Shown here: one piece after another, positions 18,735 to 26,849 of the stretch | How the letters are laid out: the number at the start of each line of letters is the position of its first letter | How positions within the stretch are numbered: the first letter of the stretch is position 1 | Assembly: GCF_002086635.1 (NCBI RefSeq) | Contig: NZ_MVHD01000016.1 | Coordinates: forward strand, 1 to 64,000 | DNA from: Mycobacterium alsense | Lineage (GTDB): Bacteria > Actinomycetota > Actinomycetes > Mycobacteriales > Mycobacteriaceae | Direction: 5' to 3' | Length of the DNA stretch: 64,000 nt | Position numbers and translations under genes: made by a program | Notes under the pieces: generated by a model | What the model was told of the DNA's origin: nothing | Database searches by the model: none | The model's input: the letters and a program-made list of their open reading frames with translations, nothing else

Positions 18735-18980
18735 ATGAGCACGGCCCCCGCCCACCGATCGCACACGCTGCGGCTGGCCGTCGCCGCGGCCGCTGCCTTC
18801 GCAATGCTCGCGCTCGGTTCGGGATCGGCGGCCGGCGACGACGGCTCCGATGACCAGGCTCAGCTCCAGCAGCAGCAGGCGCTGCAGCAGATGGAGCAGT
18901 CCATGCAGCAGGCCGAGCAGCAATTCGAACAGGGCATGCAGCAGGCTCAGCTGGACGAGCAGCAGGCCGACAACCCCTAG
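18735..18980 (+). CDS. Small exported Gln-rich coiled-coil protein
   Basis: The 81-residue protein has a Sec-type signal peptide (Arg near residue 8, then LRLAVAAAAAFAMLALG, likely cleavage after SAA at about 33). The mature ~48 residues are almost all Gln, Glu, Asp, Met and Ala, with QQQ runs and heptad-like QQMEQSMQQAEQQFEQGMQQ spacing that predict one amphipathic helix or coiled coil. No Cys lipobox. I do not recognise a family. It follows the LLM gene by 62 nt. Confidence 0.65.
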   Translation: MSTAPAHRSHTLRLAVAAAAAFAMLALGSGSAAGDDGSDDQAQLQQQQALQQMEQSMQQAEQQFEQGMQQAQLDEQQADNP

Positions 18981-19065
18981 TCTTGTCTCCAGGCGTGGCG
19001 GCCGCGGGATGCGGCCGTTACGCGTCTCTGGATGTTTTCAAAGGCCTTGGGCGCCAAGGCCGATC

Positions 19066-19527
19066 TCACGCGTCAGACCCGCGCTCGGCGGCTTTGACCA
19101 GCCGGCCCGCGAAGAACCGGACCGCCCCGCCCATCGCCGCTCGCATCAGCGGACCCGTTCCGCGCACCCCTTCGACGAACGAGCCGGTCCAGCGAATGTC
19201 GGTGCCGCCCGCCGGATTCGGGGTGAGGATCACCTCCCCGACGTAGTCCTTGGCGGGGCTCGCGGGACCGACCAGCTTGTAGGCGTGGCGGCGGTCCTGC
19301 TCGTAGGCGGTGGTTTCCTCCTGGACCAGCACGGGCCACATGCCGATCCTGCGGACGGCCCCGACGCCGCCCGGCGCCGGATCCCCCTGGCGCGCCCAGC
19401 TCGACTGCAGAACGATCGGCTTGGCCCACTTCGACCAGTTGCCACCGTCGGCCACCAGCCGGAACAACGTCGCCGCGTCCGCGCTGCTGGTGCGGTTGAT
19501 TTCGAACGAGAACTCGCGACCGGACAC
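19066..19527 (-). CDS. SRPBCC-family protein (Rv1919c-like)
   Basis: The 153-residue protein begins MSGREFSFEINRTSSADAAT and continues LFRLVADGGNWSKWAKP, the SRPBCC first strand, helix and W-x-x-W pattern. Later strands include RHAYKLVGPASPAKDYVGEV and a C-terminal helix with MGGAVRFFAGRLVKAAE. It presumably binds a hydrophobic ligand. Length and locus match Rv1919c, next to PPE35 in M. tuberculosis. It is divergent from the SDR operon at 19660, with shared control region 19528-19659. Confidence 0.82.
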   Translation of the reverse strand: MSGREFSFEINRTSSADAATLFRLVADGGNWSKWAKPIVLQSSWARQGDPAPGGVGAVRRIGMWPVLVQEETTAYEQDRRHAYKLVGPASPAKDYVGEVILTPNPAGGTDIRWTGSFVEGVRGTGPLMRAAMGGAVRFFAGRLVKAAERGSDA

Positions 19528-19575
19528 GCGCGTACCCTACCGCGATGAGTTTTGGCAACGAAACTTGTCTCTATA

Positions 19576-19603
19576 TGTAGGTCGACCATCTGTAGGTCGA
19601 CCA
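19576..19603. promoter_or_regulatory. Tandem operator-like repeats
   Basis: TGTAGGTCGACCA occurs twice, at 19576-19588 and 19591-19603 (15-bp period). Each copy contains the 8-bp palindrome GGTCGACC. Position between the divergent SRPBCC and SDR genes suggests binding of a dimeric regulator, perhaps two dimers side by side. Confidence 0.6.
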
Positions 19604-19609
19604 CACTCG

Positions 19610-19634
19610 AGCCCCCGCACCCGCTGCGGGGGCT
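19610..19634 (+). terminator. GC-rich leader hairpin followed by TTTT, attenuator-like
   Basis: A perfect 10-bp stem (AGCCCCCGCA with TGCGGGGGCT, 5-nt loop) is followed by TTTTC and then, within about 10 nt, by the ribosome-binding site of the SDR gene at 19660. It has the shape of an intrinsic terminator but lies in the leader between operators and start codon, so it could be an attenuator or an insulator against upstream transcription. Confidence 0.55.
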
Positions 19635-19659
19635 TTTCGTTGAAAGAGAGGGCTCAGTC

Positions 19660-20409
19660 ATGGGAATGGCAAGGGACACGGCCGCCGGCAAAACGGTCTT
19701 TGTGACCGGCGCCAATCGCGGCATCGGCCGGGCCTTCGTGCAGGAGGCCGTGCGCAGGGGGGCGCGGCGGGTATACGCCGGCACCCGGGCGGCCTTCACG
19801 CCCTCGGACGCGCGGGTTGTCCCGGTGCCGCTCGACGTGACGAGCGCGGCGCAGATCCGCGACGCCGCCGCGCAAGTCGAATCGCTCGACCTGCTCATCA
19901 ACAACGCGGGCATCGCGCTCTACGACGATCTGAGCGATCCCGCGCTGCTGGAACGGCACCTTGCCGTCAACCTTTTCGGCACCTACGCGGTGACACGCGC
20001 GTTCCTGCCGGCGCTGATCCGTTCCCGCGGAGCGGTGATCAACAACCTGTCCGTGAACGCATTGGCGCCATTGCCGCTGATTCCCGCGTACTCGGTCTCC
20101 AAGGCGGCCGCGTTCAACCTCACCCAATCGCTGCGCGCCATCCTGGCACCGCGAGGGGTGCGCGTTCACGCGGTCTTCACCGGCCCGGTGGACACCGACA
20201 TGACCCGAGGCCTCGACATACCGAAGGCGACTCCGCAGTCCGTGGCGGCGGCCGTCTTCGACGCATTGCAGAGCGACGAACAGGACATCTTCCCCGATCC
20301 GGTGTCCCGGTCCATCGCTCACCGCTGGCCCAGCAGCCCCGCCAGCGAGCTGGAACGCCAGTACGCCCGGATGCTCGCGACGGCACCGCCGGTGACCGCG
20401 CACGCCTGA
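19660..20409 (+). CDS. Short-chain dehydrogenase/reductase
   Basis: The 249-residue classical SDR has the cofactor motif VFVTGANRGIGRAF (TGxxxGxG) at about 13-26, NNAG near 82, and the catalytic YSVSKAA (YxxxK) near 146-152 after a conserved N-x-S segment. The ATG at 19660 follows GAAAGAGAGGG; the longer frame runs back through the hairpin and operators. It is the first gene of the plus-strand operon ending with the sigma factor. The substrate is not predictable. Confidence 0.88.
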   Translation: MGMARDTAAGKTVFVTGANRGIGRAFVQEAVRRGARRVYAGTRAAFTPSDARVVPVPLDVTSAAQIRDAAAQVESLDLLINNAGIALYDDLSDPALLERHLAVNLFGTYAVTRAFLPALIRSRGAVINNLSVNALAPLPLIPAYSVSKAAAFNLTQSLRAILAPRGVRVHAVFTGPVDTDMTRGLDIPKATPQSVAAAVFDALQSDEQDIFPDPVSRSIAHRWPSSPASELERQYARMLATAPPVTAHA

Positions 20410-20430
20410 CACCATCACCAGGAGGACACC

Positions 20431-21192
20431 ATGTACACGCCAAAGACGTTCAGCCTCAAGGGAAAGACCGCGCTCGTCGTGGGCGCCAGCCGCGGCCTGG
20501 GCCGCGGCATCGCGACCGCCGCGTCCGGCGCAGGCGCCTCGGTGATCGCCGTGTCCCGCGGCGCCACCACGTTCCCCGATCCGCGAAGCGGCGCCGGCGG
20601 CGTGCACGCCGTCGTCGCGGACGCGGCCGACCCGTCGGTGCCGGGCAGCCTTGTGGACCAATACGATCCGCAAATCCTGGTTCTGGTGGCCGGTGCCAGC
20701 CCGCTGATGCGTCCCCTGCAGCACCACACCTGGGAGTCGTTCTCGGCCAACTGGAACGCCGACGTGCGCATCGCCTTTCACTGGCTGCGCGAGGCCCTGC
20801 TCAAGCCGCTGCGGCCCGGCAGCAGGGTGGTGGTGGTCAGCAGCGGTGCCGCCCTCGCGGGATCGCCGCTCAGCGGCGGGTACGCCGGCGCCAAGGCCAC
20901 CCAACGCTTCATCACCGGATACGCCCAACAGGAGGCGGACCGCGCCGACCTGGGCATCACGTTCACCGCCCTGATGCCCCGAATCACCCCGCTGACCGAA
21001 CTCGGCCGGCCCGCCGTGCGCGCGTACGCCGCCCGCGACGGCATGTCCGAGGAGGACTACGTCAAGCAGCTCGGCCAACCGCTCACCCCGGAGGCGGCCG
21101 GCGCGGCCGTCGTGGAACTGGCCGGGTCCGACGGCGCCGGCATCGCGCCGGCCTACCTGCTGACCGCCTCGGGTCTGCAAAAGATCGCCTGA
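20431..21192 (+). CDS. Short-chain dehydrogenase/reductase
   Basis: This 253-residue SDR starts MYTPKTFSLKGKTALVVGAS with the GASRGLGRG cofactor motif at about 18-26. The usual NNAG is replaced by VAGAS, and the catalytic region reads SSGAALAGSPLSGGYAGAKA, so Tyr and Lys (YAGAK) are kept. CAGGAGGACACC precedes its ATG, 21 nt after the first SDR. Two adjacent SDRs of different subtypes suggest successive redox steps or paralog specialisation. Confidence 0.85.
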   Translation: MYTPKTFSLKGKTALVVGASRGLGRGIATAASGAGASVIAVSRGATTFPDPRSGAGGVHAVVADAADPSVPGSLVDQYDPQILVLVAGASPLMRPLQHHTWESFSANWNADVRIAFHWLREALLKPLRPGSRVVVVSSGAALAGSPLSGGYAGAKATQRFITGYAQQEADRADLGITFTALMPRITPLTELGRPAVRAYAARDGMSEEDYVKQLGQPLTPEAAGAAVVELAGSDGAGIAPAYLLTASGLQKIA

Positions 21193-21218
21193 TCGAGACC
21201 ACAACAGAAAGGTTTGAC

Positions 21219-21980
21219 ATGACCATGCCGACGCCCCCGATCGTCTCGGCCCAGGAATGGGAGGCCGCCCGCCAGCGGCTGCTGATCGAGGAAAAGGAGT
21301 TGTTCCGGGCGCGCGACGCCCTGGCCGCGAAGCGCCGCCGCATGCCGTGGCTGGCGGTCGACAAGGCGTACCGCTTCGACGGGCCCGGCGGCGCGGTGAG
21401 CCTGCCGGACCTGTTTCAGGGCAGGCGTCAGCTGGTCGTCTACCGGGCATTCCTGGAACCCGGGGTGGACGGCTGGCCCGACCACGCGTGCCGCGGCTGC
21501 TCGATGATCGCCGATCACGTCGGCAACCTGGCCCACCTGAACGCCCGCGACACCACCCTGGTGTTCGCCTCGCGCGCCGCCCAGCCCGACATCGCGCGGG
21601 TCAAGGACCGCATGGGCTGGCGGATGCCCTGGTACACGATCACCGACGACTTCGACCGCGACTTCGGCGTCGACGAGTGGCACGGCACCAACGCGTTCAT
21701 CCGCGACGGCGACCGGGTGTTCCGCACCTACTTCATCAACAGCCGCGGCGACGAGGCGCTCGGCACCACCTGGAGCTACCTGGACATGACAGCCCTTGGC
21801 CGGCAAAAGGATTGGGAAGACTCCCCGGAGGGCTACCCGCAGACACCCGCGTACGCGTGGTGGAACTGGCACGACGCCTATGGCCCGGAGGCCGACGCGC
21901 AGCCGGCGCAATGGTGGGAGGACCCCGAGCCGGGGGAGCGCAGCCCCAACGACCCCCGACCGCCGCGCCGCGAATCGTGA
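21219..21980 (+). CDS. DUF899 thioredoxin-like protein
   Basis: The 253-residue protein is of the DUF899 family. It has VSAQEWEAARQRLLIEEKE at the N-terminus, RRRMPWLAVDKAYRFDGP, then HACRGCSMIADHVGNLAHL, containing a CxxC-type pair in a thioredoxin-like setting, and a C-terminal TTWSYLDMTALGRQ with WWNWHD. The family is found with SDRs and ECF sigma factors in actinobacteria and is presumed redox active, but no reaction is established. The ATG is 26 nt after the second SDR, with AGAAAGG upstream. Confidence 0.85.
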   Translation: MTMPTPPIVSAQEWEAARQRLLIEEKELFRARDALAAKRRRMPWLAVDKAYRFDGPGGAVSLPDLFQGRRQLVVYRAFLEPGVDGWPDHACRGCSMIADHVGNLAHLNARDTTLVFASRAAQPDIARVKDRMGWRMPWYTITDDFDRDFGVDEWHGTNAFIRDGDRVFRTYFINSRGDEALGTTWSYLDMTALGRQKDWEDSPEGYPQTPAYAWWNWHDAYGPEADAQPAQWWEDPEPGERSPNDPRPPRRES

Positions 21981-21992
21981 AAGGCTGGGCTC

Positions 21993-22976
21993 ATGCCGGT
22001 CGCCAGCGGTGACGACTTCGCCGACGTCGCCGAGCGGTATCGGCCCGAGCTGCGGGCGTACTGCTATCGCATGCTGGGCTCGGTCGACGAGTCCGAGGAC
22101 CTCGTGCAGGACACCTACCTGCGGGCCTGGCAGTCCTACGCGAAGTTCGAGGGCCGATCCTCGGTACGGTTGTGGCTCTACAAGATTGCGACCAACACCT
22201 ACCTGAACTCGGTGCAGGCACGCAATCGGCGCCCCATGCCCTCCGGGCTGAGCGCCGCGGCCGGCAACGCGGAAGCCACGCTGGCCCCGGCGCGATCCGA
22301 CATCCCATGGCTGCAGCCCGCCCCGGACAGCCTGCTGTACGGCGCCACCGACGACCCGGCGGTGGTCGTGTCGGTTCGCAGCAGCGTCCGCCTGGCGTTC
22401 GTCGCCGCCCTGCAGCATTTGTCGTCGCTGCAACGGGCGGTCCTGGTGCTGCGCGACGTACTGGGCTGGCAGGCCGGCGAAGTCGCCGAGATCCTGGAAA
22501 CGTCCACCGCGGCCGTCAACAGCGCCCTGCAACGCGCCCGTGCACGACTGACCGAGGCCGCCCCGACGCTGGACCAACTCGGCGAACCGGCCGAAGCCCG
22601 GGCGCGCGACGTGCTCGACCGCTACATGTCGGCCTTCGAGCGCGCCGACGTCGACCAACTGGCGGAGCTGCTGCGCGCCGACGTGGAGCTCGAAATGCCG
22701 CCCATCCCAACGTGGTTCACTGGCCGCGACGCCGTCTGCGGATTTTTGGCCCGGGTCGTGCTGCATACCCCCGACCAATGGCGGCTGGTGCACACCCGGG
22801 CCAACGGCGCTCCGGCGTTCGCGATGTACCGGCGAGGGCCGGACGAGTCCTTCCAGGCCCACGGGCTGGACGTGCTGTCGCTGGCCGGCGGTCGCATCTC
22901 GCGCATCGTCGCCTTCAACGAGGCGGCCCTGGTCGCGTCGTTCGGGCTTCCGGAGACGTTCACGGACCGTGCCTGA
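21993..22976 (+). CDS. ECF sigma factor with C-terminal SnoaL-like domain (SigG/SigJ-like)
   Basis: The 327-residue protein has sigma region 2 (ERYRPELRAYCYRMLGSVDE then SEDLVQDTYLRAW, residues about 13-50), region 4 (LQHLSSLQRAVLVLRDVLGW and the HTH AGEVAEILETSTAAVNSALQ, about 133-180), and a ~120-residue SnoaL/NTF2-like C-terminal domain starting RYMSAFERADVDQL. This layout and the internal PWLQPAPDSLL resemble SigG-type ECF factors, in which the SnoaL domain modulates activity in place of a classic anti-sigma factor. Its position after DUF899 and SDR genes suggests autoregulation of a stress or xenobiotic operon. The target promoter is unknown. Confidence 0.88.
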   Translation: MPVASGDDFADVAERYRPELRAYCYRMLGSVDESEDLVQDTYLRAWQSYAKFEGRSSVRLWLYKIATNTYLNSVQARNRRPMPSGLSAAAGNAEATLAPARSDIPWLQPAPDSLLYGATDDPAVVVSVRSSVRLAFVAALQHLSSLQRAVLVLRDVLGWQAGEVAEILETSTAAVNSALQRARARLTEAAPTLDQLGEPAEARARDVLDRYMSAFERADVDQLAELLRADVELEMPPIPTWFTGRDAVCGFLARVVLHTPDQWRLVHTRANGAPAFAMYRRGPDESFQAHGLDVLSLAGGRISRIVAFNEAALVASFGLPETFTDRA

Positions 22977-23523
22977 CCCCGACGAGCGCTACGTCCTGGG
23001 CGAGGCGACCCGGTACCTGTTCGGCAGCCTGGTGCTGGTTCGCCGTGCCGACCTCGCGGCGCCGACGCCGTGCGCGGGCTGGGATCTGCGCCGCCTGCTG
23101 CGGCATGTCAGCACATCGTTGACGGACGTCACCGACGTGCTGCGCGGCGTCGACCCGCCGTCCGGGCCCCGGAGCGGCGCCGATCCGGTGGCCGCGGTGC
23201 GAAGCGGGACCGTGGACTTCCTGCTCGCCGCCAGCGCGCCGGGCCGCCGGTGCGAGGTCGCGGGCCGGTCGCTCCCGTCCGGCATCGTCGTCTCCGTCGG
23301 GGCCCTGGAGATGGTGCTGCACGCGTGGGACATCGCCCAAGCGTGCCGGGTCGACCGCCCCATCTCGCCGGACGTCGCGTCGTCGCTGTTGTGCATTTCA
23401 CCACCGCTGGCCGAAGCGGGGCTGGCCGGCCACGTGTTCGCCGAACCACTGCCATCGCCGGCGACCGCGACCCCAAGTGACCAGCTCCTGGCGCTGTTCG
23501 GCCGGCGACCGGGCCGCCGGTAG
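22969..23523 (+). CDS. TIGR03086-type DinB/mycothiol-dependent isomerase-like protein
   Basis: The 184-residue four-helix protein of the DinB/MDMPI superfamily has the helix motif PTPCAGWDLRRLLRHVSTSL, containing PCxxWxxxxLxxH, and EMVLHAWDIAQACR near residue 110, both typical TIGR03086 metal-binding helices. Related proteins use mycothiol or bind a divalent metal. The GTG at 22969 overlaps the sigma-factor stop by 8 nt, so the two are translationally coupled. A role as partner or modulator of the sigma factor is possible but unproven. Confidence 0.8.
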   Translation: MPDPDERYVLGEATRYLFGSLVLVRRADLAAPTPCAGWDLRRLLRHVSTSLTDVTDVLRGVDPPSGPRSGADPVAAVRSGTVDFLLAASAPGRRCEVAGRSLPSGIVVSVGALEMVLHAWDIAQACRVDRPISPDVASSLLCISPPLAEAGLAGHVFAEPLPSPATATPSDQLLALFGRRPGRR

Positions 23524-23605
23524 GCGCGCGCGGCGTTCGCGTGGGCGCCGGCGCCGCCGCCCCGGGGAACCCGGGCCGGACCCGCCCGGCACCTAGACTG
23601 CGCAT

Positions 23606-25444
23606 ATGGATTGCGGTTCCCCAGACAGCGCCGCGGCTCCAAAAGGCTTGCTACTGATAGAGGACTGCCTGGACGCCGACGGCGGCATCGCCCTGCCCCC
23701 GGGCACCACCCTGATCTCCCTCATCGAGCGCAACGTCGCCAATGTCGGTGACGCCGTGGCGTACCGCTACCTGGACTACGCCCGCTCCGAGGGACACGCC
23801 GTCGAGGTGACCTGGGCCCGATTCGGGGTGCGGCTGCAGGCCATCGGCGCGCGGGTGCAGCAGGTCGCCGGCGACGGTGACCGGGTGGCGATCCTGGCGC
23901 CGCAGGGCATCGACTACGTCGCCGGCTTCTACGCGGCGATCAAGGCCGGGACCATCGCGGTGCCGTTGTTCGCGCCCGAGCTGCCGGGTCACGCCGAACG
24001 GCTGGAGACCGCGCTGCGCGACTCCCAACCCGCGGCGGTCCTCACGACGGGGGCGGCGAAAGACGCCGTCGAGAACTTCCTGGCCGGCCTGCCCGAACTG
24101 CGCCGGCCCCACCTGATCGTCATCGACGAGATACCCGATAAGGCGGGGGAGCTGTTCGTCCCCGTCGAGCTGGACATCGACCGCGTGTCGCACCTGCAGT
24201 ACACCTCGGGCTCGACGCGCCCGCCCGTCGGCGTGGAGATCACCCACCGGGCGGTCGGCACCAACCTTGTGCAGATGATCCTCTCGATCGACCTGCTGGA
24301 CCGAAACACCCACGGCGTCAGCTGGTTACCGCTCTACCACGACATGGGCCTGTCGATGATCGGCTTTCCCGCGGTGTACGGCGGGCACTCCACCCTGATG
24401 TCGCCCGCCGCCTTCGTCCGCAGGCCGCTGCGCTGGATCCAGGCCCTGTCCGCCGGATCGCGGCAGGGCCGGGTGGTGACCGCCGCGCCGAACTTCGCCT
24501 ACGAGTGGACGGCGCAGCGCGGCCTGCCCGGCCCCGGTGACGACGTCGACCTGCGCAACGTGGTGATGATCATCGGTTCCGAGCCGGTCAGCATCGATGC
24601 GATCACGACCTTCAACAAGGCGTTCGCGCCGTATGGATTGCCGCGCACCGCGTTCAAGCCGTCGTACGGCATCGCCGAGGCCACATTGCTGATCGCGACC
24701 ATCGACCCGTCGGCCGAGGCGTCGGTCGTCTATCTCGACCGCGATCAGCTGAGCGCCGGTCGCGCGGTGCCCGTCCCCGCGGGTGACCCCGACGCCGTGG
24801 CGCAGGTGTCGTGCGGCCGGGTGGCGCGCAGCCTGTGGGCGGTGATCGTCGACCCCGACTCCGGAGCCGAACTGCCCGACGGCGCGGTCGGCGAGATCTG
24901 GCTGCAGGGCGACAACGTGGGCCGCGGGTATTGGGGGCTGCCCGACGAGACCCGGCGGGCGTTCGGCGCCCGGCTGCGCTCGCGGTTACCGCAGGACAGC
25001 CGCGCCGAGGGCGCCACGGCCGGGCGAAGCTGGCTGCGCACCGGGGACCTCGGCGTGTTCCTCGACGGCGAGCTCTACGTCACGGGCCGCATCGCCGACC
25101 TGGTCACCATCGCCGGCCGCAACCACTACCCCCACGACATCGAGGCCACCGCGGCGGAAGCCTCGCCGATGGTGCGCCGCGGATACGTGACGGCGTTCTC
25201 CGCGCCGGTCGCCGGCGGCGAGCCGCGGCTGGTGATCGTCGCCGAACGCGCCGCCGGCACCAGCCGCGACGACCCGGGGCCGGCGATCGAGGCGATCCAG
25301 AACGCGGTCTCGCGCCGGCACGGCGTGACGGTCTCCGACGTGCGTTTCCTGCCCGCCGGCGCCATTCCGCGCACCACCAGCGGCAAGCTGGCCCGCCTGG
25401 CCTGCCGCGCCGAATACCTCGACGGCACATTGGGCGTGCATTAG
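23606..25444 (+). CDS. fadD31: Fatty-acyl-AMP ligase, FadD31-like
   Basis: The 612-residue ANL-superfamily protein is of the FAAL branch. The P-loop reads LQYTSGSTRPPVGVEITH (about residues 196-213), with the charged/proline FAAL pattern instead of the CoA-ligase TGxPKG. HGVSWLPLYHDMGLSMIGFP, PSYGIAEATLLIA and the GRNHYPHDIE hinge region also match FAALs. Catalytic Lys lies in RTTSGKLARLA. FAALs activate fatty acids as acyl-AMP for transfer to a carrier protein, typically a polyketide synthase, but no PKS is nearby. The locus position matches Rv1925 (fadD31). The start ATG at 23606 gives the usual extended N-terminus. Confidence 0.85.
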   Translation: MDCGSPDSAAAPKGLLLIEDCLDADGGIALPPGTTLISLIERNVANVGDAVAYRYLDYARSEGHAVEVTWARFGVRLQAIGARVQQVAGDGDRVAILAPQGIDYVAGFYAAIKAGTIAVPLFAPELPGHAERLETALRDSQPAAVLTTGAAKDAVENFLAGLPELRRPHLIVIDEIPDKAGELFVPVELDIDRVSHLQYTSGSTRPPVGVEITHRAVGTNLVQMILSIDLLDRNTHGVSWLPLYHDMGLSMIGFPAVYGGHSTLMSPAAFVRRPLRWIQALSAGSRQGRVVTAAPNFAYEWTAQRGLPGPGDDVDLRNVVMIIGSEPVSIDAITTFNKAFAPYGLPRTAFKPSYGIAEATLLIATIDPSAEASVVYLDRDQLSAGRAVPVPAGDPDAVAQVSCGRVARSLWAVIVDPDSGAELPDGAVGEIWLQGDNVGRGYWGLPDETRRAFGARLRSRLPQDSRAEGATAGRSWLRTGDLGVFLDGELYVTGRIADLVTIAGRNHYPHDIEATAAEASPMVRRGYVTAFSAPVAGGEPRLVIVAERAAGTSRDDPGPAIEAIQNAVSRRHGVTVSDVRFLPAGAIPRTTSGKLARLACRAEYLDGTLGVH

Positions 25445-25462
25445 CCGTGGCATCCTGGCCGT

Positions 25463-26137
25463 GTGGGATTGCTCATCCGGTTGGCGGAGCTGCTGATCGT
25501 GATCCTGCCGCTGGCGGGCGTGGCCGTCGCCGCGGTGAAGACGTTCACGGCCAACAAGCGCCGCGCCGATCGGCCGCGGGAAGCCTTCGACCCGGCGGGC
25601 GAGCACGCCGAACCCACGGATCGCGGCGCCGATAACCAAGCGGCCCAATGGCGTTCGCTGCGTCGCGTGATCGACGAGCACCGTCGCGTCGACGCGCGAT
25701 GGCTCTCCTACGAACTCGACGTCGCCAAGCTGCTTGATTTCCCGCTGATGACCGACATGCGCGACCCCCTCACGGTCGCGTTCCACAAGGCCAAGCTCCG
25801 GGCCGACTTCCTGCGCCCCGTCAAGGCCGAGGAGCTCCTCGACGACCGGGAGGCCGCGGCGCGGTACCAGTCCGCGGTCGAGGACTACGTGACCGCGTTC
25901 AACGTCGCCGAGGCCGAGGCGACGCGCCGGCGCCGCGGCGACTTCTCGCGGACAGATCAGCAGCGGATCGGGCGCGCCCAGAGCCTGTTGCGGGTGGCGT
26001 CGGACGCCGCCGCGGCGCCGCAGGAACGCCAACAGGCCTTCGATCTGGCCCGCAAGGAGCTCGACGGCCTCATCGTGTTGCCGTCCACGACGCAGGCCGG
26101 CATCGAGCGGGGGATCGCGGGTCAGCTGGAAGAATGA
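25463..26137 (+). CDS. Conserved membrane-anchored protein, unknown function
   Basis: The 224-residue protein (GTG start 25463, 18 nt after fadD31) has one N-terminal membrane segment, LLIRLAELLIVILPLAGVAV, ending in KTFTANKRRAD, so the body is cytoplasmic or, less likely, exported. The rest is charged and helical: WRSLRRVIDEHRRVDARWLS, YELDVAKLLDFPLMTDMRDP, KAKLRADFL, and a C-terminal domain with coiled-coil character. I recognise the type as a conserved mycobacterial hypothetical but no enzymatic motif. Tight spacing to its neighbours suggests an operon with fadD31 and the DUF2071 gene. Confidence 0.7.
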   Translation: MGLLIRLAELLIVILPLAGVAVAAVKTFTANKRRADRPREAFDPAGEHAEPTDRGADNQAAQWRSLRRVIDEHRRVDARWLSYELDVAKLLDFPLMTDMRDPLTVAFHKAKLRADFLRPVKAEELLDDREAAARYQSAVEDYVTAFNVAEAEATRRRRGDFSRTDQQRIGRAQSLLRVASDAAAAPQERQQAFDLARKELDGLIVLPSTTQAGIERGIAGQLEE

Positions 26138-26141
26138 CCGA

Positions 26142-26849
26142 ATGACGGCCGCGCCACCGCTTCCCGGTCGGGTCACCTTCGAACAGCGCTGGGCCGACCT
26201 GACCTTCATCCATTGGCCGGTCCGGCCCGACGGCGTCGAGGGCCTGTGCCCGCCCGGGACCCGCCCCGACGTCTTCGCCGACGGGATGACCTACGTGGGG
26301 CTGATCCCGTTCACGCTGACGAGCACCCGGGTCGGCACCGCACTGCCGCTGCCGTACTTCGGCAGTTTCGCCGAGACCAACGTCCGGCTCTACACCGTCG
26401 ACGACGCCGGGCGGCACGGCATCGTGTTCCGGTCGGCGGAGACGGCCCGCCTGGCCGCCGTGGCCGCCATCCGGATCGGCCTCGGCGTCCCCTATACCTG
26501 GTCGCGGATGCGGGTGACGCGGCGCGGCGACCGCATCACCTACGAGGCCGTCCGCCGCTGGCCCCGGCGCGGCCTGCGCAGCCGGGTCACCGTCGCCGTC
26601 GGCGGCGCCGTCGAACCGACACCCTTGGAGGACTGGCTGACCGCCCGCTGGGGGGCCCACACCCGCAGGGCCGGCCGGACCTGGTGGGTGCCGATCGAGC
26701 ACCAGCCGTGGCCCCTGCGCGCGGCCGAGATCGTCGAACTGAGCGACGAGTTGGTGGGCGCCGCCGCGGTGCGGCCCGCCGGGGAGCGCCTGCGCGCGCT
26801 GTTTTCCCCCGGGCTGCGAACGCGTTTCGGTCGCGCCCACCTCATCTAG
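26142..26849 (+). CDS. DUF2071 (YqjF-like) protein, Rv1927-like
   Basis: The 235-residue protein has the DUF2071 pattern: FEQRWADLTFIHWPV near the start, PDVFADGMTYVGLIPF, LPYFGSFAETNVRLYT, RHGIVFRSAETARLAAVAAI, and WWVPIEHQPWPLRAAEI near the end. The biochemical role of the family is not established. ATG 26142 is 4 nt after the preceding stop. The stop overlaps that of the convergent SDR: the CTAG at 26846-26849 supplies both stop codons. Locus matches Rv1927 in M. tuberculosis. Confidence 0.82.
   Translation: MTAAPPLPGRVTFEQRWADLTFIHWPVRPDGVEGLCPPGTRPDVFADGMTYVGLIPFTLTSTRVGTALPLPYFGSFAETNVRLYTVDDAGRHGIVFRSAETARLAAVAAIRIGLGVPYTWSRMRVTRRGDRITYEAVRRWPRRGLRSRVTVAVGGAVEPTPLEDWLTARWGAHTRRAGRTWWVPIEHQPWPLRAAEIVELSDELVGAAAVRPAGERLRALFSPGLRTRFGRAHLI

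Noticed and set aside
18735..18980. Lipoprotein interpretation of the Gln-rich peptide
   Set aside because: There is no Cys anywhere in the protein, so a lipobox is impossible.
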